The notes under the pieces were generated by a model, which did not search any database, had not been told where the DNA came from, and saw only the letters and a program-made list of their open reading frames with translations. Below, piece by piece: positions 55,572 to 64,000 of a stretch of 64,000 nt of DNA; position 1 is the stretch's first letter; each line of letters starts with the position of its first letter. The position numbers were made by a program, and so were the translations under genes. This DNA is from Armillaria gallica (lineage: Eukaryota > Basidiomycota > Agaricomycetes > Agaricales > Physalacriaceae): the NCBI GenBank assembly GCA_037576215.1, contig JBANDB010000006.1, forward strand, positions 1,488,001 to 1,552,000. The letters run 5' to 3'.

Positions 55572-56762
55572 TCATAACATTTGATCCAATGGTATAGCAC
55601 TGCGTGTCTGGACCAATTCTAGCAGTTGTGCCGTCCAAGGCACATATAACCTGTACTGCGAGGCCATTTTAATGAGGTGTCCGTTCAAATTTAGGATCTC
55701 CGTTGGTTTCCCGCCTCTTATATCTGCCAACATAGGTGAGATGTGCCCTTTGGTATCCAGTACATACTTCAGGACATCTTCCTCCAACGAAAGCGGTTTT
55801 AACTTTTGCGGGAGACTGGCATGCCAGTCTCGGTCCTCATCGTCCTCATCAGAGGAATTTGCCATATTGATATGGGCATCTATCTCTGCAGCGAAAGTTC
55901 GGCAAGCCTCATTAGTGACCCGGCGTGTGATGGTGCGGAATGAAGGGGAGTGGAGAAGCTGACCGTTCCGACAGTTAAGCAGAGCGGTGAGGGGATCAAC
56001 GACAGAACGCAAAGCGAGATTGCGTCGCAAGTTTGTCTGAATCTCTGGGATGGATTTCCACGACGGGTTGAGGGGCTTCATTTTCAGAAGTGTCTCCACG
56101 GTCTCCCGGAGTGTTTTAAAGCGGTTATAGTAGGGATCAGAGGGGGAGGACACGATATCTGAGAGCCGACCTTTGCGGTCGAATAGAGGAACAGATTCAT
56201 CGTGGAAACCAGCATCGAAATCCTTGTTGGTCTCGTTCGGAACGATCCCGAAGGCGAGCTCGCCTGTGTGTGTATGGACAATATCAGCCAAATCGTTGTT
56301 GGTATACGCTTTGTGGGTGCTGGTTGCAAGGATAAAGTTGGGACGCTCTCGGGGGTCATGGAATATACGTTGTACGAGCTCTTCGTACATCCCCATACCG
56401 GTTTGCAGAAGGACGATAGTGGAAGCGGAGGTCAGACGCGAGGAAAGCATGCGCATCATAGGAAATGTGTGGTATGTTTTCATGGTGACTATCAATGAGT
56501 CGATAACATCCTCTGGTGATTCCTGTGCAACCCTAGAATGTGAATGTGTTGGATTGGGTATCTGGCAAAAGTAACCTGTCGAGACGGATGGTATCCCATG
56601 GTGTTCAACACGGATAGTATTTCCAAACAGCTCGCCAAATTCTCGAGCCTGTCTGTTGTTCCTACGGATGATAGTGACCGTGTCGGTAAGACCAATGCTG
56701 GATTTCAGGTGGTGGGTGATGAGAGAGCCTATGGGACCAAGTCCTATGGTGTGGAACCTCAT
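55572..56762 (-). CDS. PAN5: 2-dehydropantoate 2-reductase (ketopantoate reductase)
   Basis: NADPH-dependent reduction of ketopantoate to pantoate for pantothenate/CoA synthesis. Single exon, ATG at 56762, 396 residues. The N-terminus MRFHTIGLGPIGSLITHHLK carries the Rossmann GxGxxG. Then DSLIVTMKTYHTFPMM and TIVLLQTGMGMYEELVQ give the substrate-domain signature (QTGMGMYEEL). The C-terminal ApbA domain has LNPSWKSIPEIQTNLRRNLA (catalytic-type Lys), RSVVDPLTALLNCRNGQLL and ISPMLADIRGGKPTEILNLN. Those blocks are the usual PanE set. An inserted acidic loop (NSSDEDDEDRD) is unusual but common in fungal versions. It is divergent from the aldo/keto reductase, with 489 bp between start codons. Confidence 0.9.
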   Translation of the reverse strand: MRFHTIGLGPIGSLITHHLKSSIGLTDTVTIIRRNNRQAREFGELFGNTIRVEHHGIPSVSTGYFCQIPNPTHSHSRVAQESPEDVIDSLIVTMKTYHTFPMMRMLSSRLTSASTIVLLQTGMGMYEELVQRIFHDPRERPNFILATSTHKAYTNNDLADIVHTHTGELAFGIVPNETNKDFDAGFHDESVPLFDRKGRLSDIVSSPSDPYYNRFKTLRETVETLLKMKPLNPSWKSIPEIQTNLRRNLALRSVVDPLTALLNCRNGQLLHSPSFRTITRRVTNEACRTFAAEIDAHINMANSSDEDDEDRDWHASLPQKLKPLSLEEDVLKYVLDTKGHISPMLADIRGGKPTEILNLNGHLIKMASQYRLYVPWTAQLLELVQTRSAIPLDQML

Positions 56763-57251
56763 TTCGCTGAGGGGATAGGCTTGTCTAAATAAACTCTTTC
56801 ATTCCAGCGCATCGAGGGAACGAAGTGACCTTACGAAATGGCTTGGACGTCGTATTTGACGTTCGTCGCGTCGGCTAGGAATTTTTCGATAACTCACGTG
56901 ACTATGACGTCATTTACGCGTTCAATCACCCATTTCGAATTTCCCTCCAACCAATCCTAACCAATCTCAGCTATGCGCATTCGCTTGAGCTGACGATACG
57001 GGAGAATTCCTAGGAAATTATCCTTGCAGCCGTGATGCTCATACTACCGATGATTCGGCAGCATTATACATAGAATGGAGAAGGAGGTAGTAACAGATCC
57101 GAGGGTCATCCGATGCAATGGTGATGCAATCGATAAGCAAGCGGCCATAGGGTACAATTGCGGGCCGTAGCGTGGGGGCGTATTCTCCTCTATAAAGGTC
57201 CAGAACGGGTGCATTCGATTTCACATCGCCCACTTCTCTATCACCACCATC
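56763..57251. promoter_or_regulatory. Divergent promoter region, ketopantoate reductase / aldo-keto reductase
   Basis: Both start codons face outwards. TATAAA at 57191-57196 lies about 55 bp before the aldo/keto reductase ATG. Nothing comparable was picked out for the ketopantoate reductase side. Confidence 0.5.
57191..57196 (+). promoter_or_regulatory. TATA box of the aldo/keto reductase gene
   Basis: TATAAA in a CTC-rich context, about 55 bp upstream of the ATG at 57252. Confidence 0.5.
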
Positions 57252-58785
57252 ATGTCGACCGTCGTATTAAAGAGAACGAACCAAAAGGTAATCTATATTT
57301 CTTTCACTTTCACGCTGGAGGTGCTAATCGACTATTAGATGCCGCTGGTTGGGTAAGTCGTTCTTCGTTTACCCGTGTAACGAACGATCCTAATCCGTAC
57401 CAGCCTCGGTCTCTGGAAGGTACTCAACGTCTTGAAGCTTCTACTCAATGATCTAACTTGTCCCTTACCACAGATACCCAAACCTTCGTGTGCAGACGTG
57501 AGAATTACACGTTTATGGCCCGCGACGGAAAATGACCCTGCTTTTAGACCGTGTACAATGCCATCAAGGCTGGATATCGTCTATTTGATGGTGCCGGAGA
57601 CTACGGCAACGAGAAAGAATCTGGCGATGGTGTTCGCAGGGCCATTGCAGATGGGCTTGTCAAGCGAGAAGATCTTTGTGCGTCTTCATTCTTCTTCTTA
57701 GTTGTCTGTAGCCGAGACTCGTTCTAGTCATCACTTCCAAGGTCAGCAACCTTTTGAGAAGATGTTTGTCATGAATGAACGTATACGACCGTTAGCTCTG
57801 GAATACCTTCCACGCCAAGGAACACGTGAGTGCATGGATGTATGGATTGCGTGGTCTCACTGAATTTCACGTTTCTAGGTCCACGCCCTTGCTAAGAAGC
57901 AACTTGAGTTGTGGGGGATTGATTACTTTGATCTCTTCCTCATCCACTTCCCGGTCGCCCTCCAGTATGTCGACCCCAACCACCGTTACCCTCCTGAATG
58001 GTGGGGCGATGATGGCAAGGTTTATCTCGGTAGGCTCGTCGCGTACGTACGGAGTTCTTGTTTGCTAACCAAAGATGAACAGCGAATACGACCATCCAGG
58101 AGACTTGGACCGCTATGGAGGAGCTAGTTGATGCTGGTATCGCAAAGAACATTGGTATCAGGTGAATTTCCAGCATGAAACGTGTTGGTTTGCGCTGAGA
58201 CATCTCCCAAAGCAATTTCCAGTCGAGTTTGATCCTGGACCTCTTGAGATACGCTCGATACGAGCCCCAGGTTCTCCAGGTTGAATTGCACCCCTACCTC
58301 AACCAACAGCCACTTGTTGATTTCTGCAAAGCATGGGGAATTGCGGTTACTGCCTATTCTTCATTTGGACCTCAAGGATACATCGAACTAGGCATGGACA
58401 AGTCTGCAGCTAGTCTCTTTAGCAACGATACAGTCCAACAAGTTGCGACTGCAACCAAGAAGAGTCAGTCGTGTCACCGCATTCCCCTGTCTGCAGAAAT
58501 GACTCATTTTTGCTTGACGTCAGCGCCTGGACAGGTTATACTTCGATGGGCCACGCAACGCGGCATCGCCGTCATTCCCAAGAGTACCACTGACGAACGC
58601 CTTGCCGAGAACCTAGGAAATCTTAAATTCGACTTGTCTGAAGAACAACTCAAGAGCATTAGCGGTCTCAATATTAATCTGAGGGTATGCTTCTAATTAC
58701 ATCAACATTTTATTGACTCGTTCACATTTCCTTCCAGTTAAACGACCCCGTTCTCATCGACCCTCGCCTCTCTATCTTTGCATAA
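57252..58785 (+). CDS. NADPH-dependent aldo/keto reductase (xylose reductase-like), 12 exons
   Basis: Cytosolic AKR of the aldose/xylose reductase group. Exons 57252-57287, 57339-57352, 57404-57419, 57474-57497, 57548-57677, 57728-57741, 57796-57825, 57879-58029, 58083-58161, 58213-58463, 58524-58684 and 58738-58785 give 317 residues with all phases correct. Four exons are 14-24 nt. The active-site set is [14 protein letters not shown] (Asp and Tyr), [18 protein letters not shown] (Lys) and [14 protein letters not shown] (His). Cofactor-binding blocks follow: [79 protein letters not shown] is the typical NADPH-preferring loop. The protein ends [10 protein letters not shown]. It could act on xylose, glycerol/glyceraldehyde or other aldehydes; the sequence alone does not decide. 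TATA box 55 bp upstream. Confidence 0.92.
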
Positions 58786-58955
58786 ATAACAGATCGTAAA
58801 GAACTAAACTTGGCATGTATACTAGCAGAGTACAAATGAATCAGATGAATTATTGGTGATTCTCGAGTGTTCTGCGCAGCATGGAATGCTGTGCTTGCGG
58901 GACCGATGGAGTGTGCGCAGCTTTATTGGGTAAGCGGGGTTTGAAATTGTCGAAA

Positions 58956-58963
58956 TATATAAA
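58956..58963 (+). promoter_or_regulatory. TATA box of the PB1-UBA gene
   Basis: TATATAAA about 42-49 bp before the ATG at 59005, with an inverted CCAAT (ATTGG) at 58925-58929. A strong-looking core promoter compared with other genes here. Confidence 0.5.
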
Positions 58964-59004
58964 GGCGGACCGGCGATGGTTACGCTTCATTACCCCATCT
59001 CACG

Positions 59005-61236
59005 ATGACCATTCAGTTCAAACTTCGAGACGAGCGTAGCGCTCAGACGCGTCGCATTTCTTTCCCTCACCAGCCCATTTGGGAGACTCTGGCGAGCAAG
59101 ATCAGCGCGCTTTACGACATACCCCTCGATAAGATTGTTGTGACTTATATTGACGCTGACGACGACAAGGTCACCCTCAGTACCCAGGATGAGCTGCAGG
59201 ATTTCTTCCAGGCCACGCATAAGTCTGGAGAAGTCGTAAAGTTCACGGTGCAGGATACCAGGATGTCCAGGGCTGACCTCGATGACAAGTCTTTGCCGGA
59301 GACCCCCCGTGGTGGGCCTACCAGCCATCGCGACACCTTTGGAGGTGATCCCAATCTACCTTTCCATGTCGATGACGACTGGCAGAACATCCGTGTCAAC
59401 AACTTCAACAATATGTTTATGCCTCCCGACCTGGAACCTCATGGATTTGTCGAGTCAGTTGCCAGTCATGTCGATTCTTCTTCGGACGATGATAGCATGG
59501 CTCCGCCCCCTCGTGACAAGGGAAGGGAAAGGCTTTTGATATTTCTTCATCCGTTTCCACCGATAGCATCCCGCTTCCATTCCGCCCTTTCAGCACTGAG
59601 AGAGCTTCTCTGCCTCCCTTAAGCGCCCACTCCACCCCTCGCTTCTCAAACATCGTACCCTCTCCTCCCCAGAGCGACAAGCCTTCCTCTGTTGCTCCAG
59701 TCATCGGTAACCAGAGCACTCCCAAAGGGGGGTTTCGCAGGGTGTGAGTGTCCCCGCCGACTCAGAAGCGCTTAAAGCCAGTAATGAGTCAGTCGCCGGC
59801 GCCACAGAGACATTTGCGGTCGAAGATGATGATCCTCCTCTTGCACCTCTTGAAGATGCCCGTCCTACCCCTTCTCTCACTCATGACATCGCGTCGCTCA
59901 TTGATGCCTTCTCCAATGCCTTTGTAGCTCACCCAGAGCTGTCCGAGGGCTTCAGGAACCTCGTTAGGAACGCAGCCGATGGCAGTTACTGGACCGCACA
60001 TCGTGAAGCTCTGCATCAAGCCGCCACTGAATATACGCAGGTGGCTCAGACGGAACTTCAGAAGGCTGAAGAGAAGCTGCCAGTAGGGTCTCCTATGCTG
60101 TTGCTCATCTCGCTCGTACCGTTGCTCAAGCTGCGGGCGTTTCGGTGGATCCTCTGGCTGCAGGGTCTGGTGAACAGTCTCCCGCGGGAGGACTGCCGGC
60201 GTCTTCCCCCAGGGCTGCTTGGTTCCCCCCATTCAATCCCTCTCCTAGTGGTCGTGGTCGCGGAGGTTTCCGTGGTGGCCCCCGTCGTGGTGGAAGCCCG
60301 CCTTTTGGACATCATGGATGGATGTTCGGTCCGCCTCCCGGTGCTCGTCGCCCCGGACCACCGCCCCCTGGTTCATTCGCTCCTCCTATGCCTCCTCCTC
60401 CCATGGGACGCGATGGCCCTCCTGGCCCTCCACCCCATCATGTATTCCCTGGCCACGGATTCCCACCCCCACCACCCCCTCACGATCACGGATTCGTACC
60501 ACCGCCGCCGCCCGATCACGTCTACCATCCCCCGCCCCCACCTAATTGGTCATGGAGAGTACCTCCGCCACCCCCACCCGCTACCACTCTCGACCCCCCT
60601 AAGTCGACCCCCCAGGAGCTTAGGGCGCAAGTTGAAGCCGCAAAGCTCTTGTACAAGGCCGAGAAGGAAAGGTATCGTCAGGATCGTGCAGAGCGACAGA
60701 GAGTGAAGATGTGGGGAAACCGTATTGCTCCACCTCCTCCACCTCCCCCTGAAATGTGTGTATCCTCTTTTCCACGTCTTCGGCCTTTGTCTCATCATAT
60801 ATCCAGATCTATGGAGGACAACATTGTCCCAAAGACGGAGGAAACTGAACCCATTCTCCCTCCCACACCGCCTTCTGCCAGTGTACTCACTCCCCCTACT
60901 CCGCACCTTGTGAGTCAAGCGCGCGGACGCTACCCCCAGCTCGAAATGACAGGTGTTCCGCGCCGCGCCAATACTTACCATGGACATACTGTTTCCCTCA
61001 GTCCCGCCGACAGGGCCGTGGGACGGATCGTCAAGAAACTCGGCGACATGGGATTCACGGAGAAGGGACATCCTGACATGACTTCTACGATTCGCTCTCA
61101 AGTTCCTCCCGAAGGTGAGGTGACCAAGGAGGTTGAGGACAACATTGTTACTACGTTTATCGAAGAGCTGGACGTTGGACATCAGACACCACCGAAGGCC
61201 TCCGGCTCCAAGGCTGTTCCTGGAGCTTGGAATTGA
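59005..61236 (+). CDS. PB1- and UBA-like-domain protein (possible NBR1/p62-type receptor)
   Basis: Probable adaptor or selective-autophagy receptor. Two exons, 59005-60755 and 60807-61236; the 51-nt intron GTGTGT...TCCAG is in frame and stop-free. N-terminus: MTIQFKLRDERSAQTRRISF, then ALYDIPLDKIVVTYIDADDD and DELQDFFQ. This is a PB1 domain with basic start and an acidic OPCA-like motif. The middle has a helical region (DIASLIDAFSNAFVAHPELS) and a very Pro/Gly-rich stretch (GRGRGGFRGGPRRGG, PPPPP runs). The end, SPADRAVGRIVKKLGDMGFT...EVEDNIVTTFIEEL, is UBA-like. No ZZ domain was seen. Three one-base slips (G3 at 59520-59522, G6 at 59727-59732, and near 60081-60087) break the frame. Adding one base at each restores a 727-residue protein and makes the splice phase exact. 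Confidence 0.68.
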
Positions 61237-62383
61237 CCTTGAAGAAAGGATGTGTAATTGGTTGTACAAGTATCATTGATTTTTGCTGGATCTTTGAAGG
61301 TAGTATGTGTGTAGTTTCTCTGTTAAGCGGCTCTTTAAGTAGTTAAATAGCTTGATTCAATACAAGGTAAGCGAAAAGGTGTATAGGAATATCGTATCCA
61401 CTCTATCGTGTAATATATAGTATATTCAAAGTTGGTGCGACCAAGAGCGTGACGTTTAGCCGGAATGGAATAGAATTTCCGAAGTGTTTTCTAAGAAATC
61501 AACCCAACATTGAAAATTGCATAATGAATTCGCATCATGCAGGTTGCCAGAAAGGCTGCGAATACTCAGCACACTAGAATAGGCTCGGACTGGGATGGGT
61601 ATATGTCGAAAATGATGACATTTGCTTTTTCCAACATCTGACCCGTCGGGGTAAAAAATAAAAAATGGTTTATGGTTTATACATCGAACCCAAATCATGA
61701 CACGCTTTTCTCAGCAAATCAGAGTGAAATACACAAGGTACGACTAGTACGATTACGACAACTTTGGAAATACGTCGAGCCCCGACACCTCCCGACGCAC
61801 CCCGACATGTCGATCTATCGTCGATCCAGAACCGTCGATCGGATGGCGTATGCAGCCCTTCATGCATCATGATTGGGAGGTAACGAGATTCACTCTGTTC
61901 CATAATCGAAGGTTAGGAAGATACATAGCTACAGTTGTTCATGCTTATCGGTCAGCGGCCCTGGACCGTGTCCTTGTAAGCCATATACTATCTGTTATCT
62001 TCGACTTCAGTTCAAACCGTGAAACACGCTTCAAGTTTACTGCCTCGAGGTTTCGGTCTTCCGCGCCCTACCGGGCACTCCACCCCAGTCGAACCTACTA
62101 GTAAGATATGAACCAACCAGAACTAACCAGGTTAAACTGATTCGGCTAAATGTCACCGATGGTGGATACTTGCTGCGGGTGAATGGCCCCGTATATAATA
62201 CACCGGTGACCTTAATTAAATGCACATTGAAATAGCTTGAATTTCATGCATAGCCTGCATGCATGACACGGGTTTGAAAACACAGCTATCGATCTCTTGA
62301 AAGTACACGCTGAATTGTATGGCGGGTATAGGTAATTTGACTAACAGCAGTCCGATAATGATAACATGCAAATAATAATAGCA
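61237..62383. other. Intergenic region between convergent genes, 1.1 kb
   Basis: Lies between the PB1-UBA stop and the stop of the acyltransferase gene. AT-rich, with short frames only; no gene, repeat or RNA was recognised. Confidence 0.4.
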
Positions 62384-64000
62384 TCACGCGTCTAAGAATT
62401 CGTCCGTGCTCCGTAGCAAATTGTCCCAAAACTTGTCGACAGTCTCCTTCTCAAAGCCATTCTCATCGTACCCTAAGCTGATCCAGAGCTTACCAACAAA
62501 AGTGTACCCAAATAAGAGCATTCCCCCAGCGCGTTGACGAGATCCCGTAGTCAACGTATGCAGCTTGACGTCCCCAAAATTGGCATGTTTGTAGATTCCA
62601 TCAAGGTTGCCAAGTAGGGACAGTCCAATCAGCGCGGCAGAAGGCGCGCGCGCGGGTCCTTGTACTGCTGGTTTGGGTGGTGGGGGCACCCAAACGCCTC
62701 GCTCCTTCTCATCGTCCTCCTTTCCCCAGGCTCGTGCCCGAACGCCTCGCTCACGAGCCATCTCGCGGCTTCGAGGAACGAGCATAGGGCTTTTAGCGGC
62801 CGAGGTACTCTGTTCCTTCGCTGAACGAGCGCGGTGCCAGAAGGTTCCAGTCACGTCGCCGGTCTTAGGAAAGAAAGAAGGAAGGACGACATTGAAGTAC
62901 CCGATGGCCAGGTACCAATACGAGTCATTTAGCGCTTTATTGGCATTGAGGTTGGGGCGGAGGTTGAGAGCGGAGTACATCATCCTGAGAAATTCAACTT
63001 AGTTTGAAGAGTGGTCAAAGGATACTGAATACACTTACGAAGGAACTTCCCACTTCGAATCCGTGGTTCTCGCCCATGCAATGTTGCACAGAGCGAAGTA
63101 TGCACTGGATATTGAAACCCCGTGCGCTTTGCACGTCTTCAGCATTTTCTTCGTCCTTTCGGCATCAATGGAGATGGTTGGGACAATGGTCCGCCGAGGC
63201 TGGCCAGACCTACGAGGGAACGTATGCCCGCCCTTAATCAATCGACGTGAGGTAGCAAACCAGTTTATGAGCTGAAAACACGTACAATTAGTTTATCCTG
63301 GCACCGCTGGAAATCAACCCGACAGGCTGCATTGTGAAAGCGTCCGGTGGGGGCCGCGGGAAGCCTATCCTCCAGGGACGAAGGTAGAGTGTGTTCCTAA
63401 AATATGACTTCGATTAGAAGGAACTGAGAGCCAATTAGGCACACTGACATCATCAGCTTTGCTGCACCGAGTCTCCCATTCGGTTCGCAGGACTCCCTCG
63501 AGTTCATCCTCGTCCTTTGAGCCACCCAGGAGACTGAAAAAGTCATTGGCGAACTGATGTAGGGCCATACCGTCACCCAGAAAATGGGTTGCGCAGATGA
63601 GGATGTCATGGTTCACACTTGCATTTGTGCCATGAGGTGCCGTAGTAGATGGAATGGGTGTAGACGGCGGACTGGGAAGCGAGGACCCCTCATCAACGGA
63701 GGATATAATCAAAAACGATAGACGATCCGCGGACAGAGTGCGAGGGCCGTTCAAGTATGAATCAATCAGTTCTAAGGGCAGCAATAGTAAGCCTTCAGGC
63801 GATCATCGAATGGGGAAGATAAACAAAAACCTACCATCTTTAATTGCGCTACGAGTTTCTAAGTTGCGATCTGCATCATTGAGAGCTTCCTCGACTGATG
63901 CCGGGGCGATGTACCTGGATGTGACTTAGTTGAGTGTCTTCGCATAGGAACATGATGGGAAACATACACAAATCGAATGTCTTCGTAGTCGTGCATCTGT
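62384..64000 (-). CDS. HXXXD-type acyltransferase (condensation/BAHD-like), 3' part; runs off right edge
   Basis: Probable CoA-dependent O- or N-acyltransferase. Visible exons: 64000-63968 (partial), 63914-63835, 63792-63449, 63396-63286, 63232-63039 and 62984-62384, all in phase; introns 42-54 nt. The active-site motif is in ILICATHFLGDGMALHQFAN (HFLGD = HxxxD, followed by G). Downstream: TGRFHNAACRVDFQRCQDKL, AHGVSISSAYFALCNIAWAR (a typical helix after the crossover), SMMYSALNLRPNLNANKALN, and LIGLSLLGNLDGIYKHANFG. The block TTGSRQRAGGMLLFGYTFVG with KLWISLGYDENGFE holds the strand that carries a DFGWG-like motif in BAHD enzymes. A charged, Pro-rich insertion (about 62640-62770) is unusual. 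The N-terminal part lies beyond 64000. Substrate unknown. Confidence 0.75.

Overview
The window looks like gene-dense nuclear DNA from a basidiomycete, most likely an agaricomycete mushroom. Almost every gene is cut by GT-AG introns of about 45-65 nt, several exons are only 9-36 nt long, spacers are short, and the gene set is fungal (Rsc9, Rrp1, Pop3, Vta1, Utp17, a dCMP deaminase with an N-terminal P-loop, a fused PABA synthase, an OPT transporter). No rRNA, tRNA or CRISPR array was recognised. Exon structures were worked out by hand from splice signals, reading phase and family similarity. Coordinates marked as unresolved should be treated as approximate.

Layout. 1-9 kb: RSC9-like (partial), FBXO21-like F-box protein, RRP1, 5-hydroxyisourate hydrolase, NEDD8-conjugating enzyme UBC12, a 2-oxoglutarate/Fe(II) oxygenase. 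9-12 kb: two tandem paralogues of a basidiomycete protein family resembling DUF6593. 12-20 kb: PABA synthase, TTI1 and dCMP deaminase; the last two are tail to tail, 20 bp apart. 20-24 kb: a decayed tandem copy of POP3 followed by intact POP3. 24-28.4 kb: an alpha-arrestin and VTA1. 28.8-29.2 kb: a 403-bp non-autonomous transposon with an 8-bp target duplication. 30-38 kb: a 17-exon oligopeptide transporter, a hypothetical protein, a 14-exon YtcJ-like amidohydrolase and a secreted M15/VanX-like metallopeptidase. 38.6-41 kb: two tandem secreted rhamnogalacturonan acetylesterases. 41-51 kb: GNL1-type GTPase, a SAM methyltransferase, and UTP17. 51-64 kb: a second F-box protein, a ketopantoate reductase, a 12-exon aldo/keto reductase, a PB1-UBA protein, and an HXXXD-type acyltransferase that leaves the right edge.

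How the genes fit together. Most are housekeeping: ribosome biogenesis (RRP1, UTP17, possibly GNL1), RNase P/MRP (POP3), chromatin and PIKK assembly (RSC9, TTI1), ubiquitin/NEDD8 and membrane-protein turnover (UBC12, F-box proteins, arrestin with a PPTY motif, VTA1), and folate, pantothenate and dUMP supply (PABA synthase, ketopantoate reductase, dCMP deaminase). The 30-41 kb block instead looks nutritional and extracellular: peptide uptake, a membrane-anchored amidohydrolase, a secreted metallopeptidase and pectin deacetylation.

The most striking pattern is that at least six otherwise conserved genes (PABA synthase, VTA1, the 34-kb hypothetical, GNL1, UTP17 and the PB1-UBA gene, which has three) lose frame by exactly one missing base, mostly at short homopolymers. 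That points to base-call or assembly errors rather than biology, and it affects how those genes should be read. The best biological oddities are the POP3 tandem duplicate that keeps a homologous intron, the hAT-like MITE, and the secreted VanX-like peptidase.
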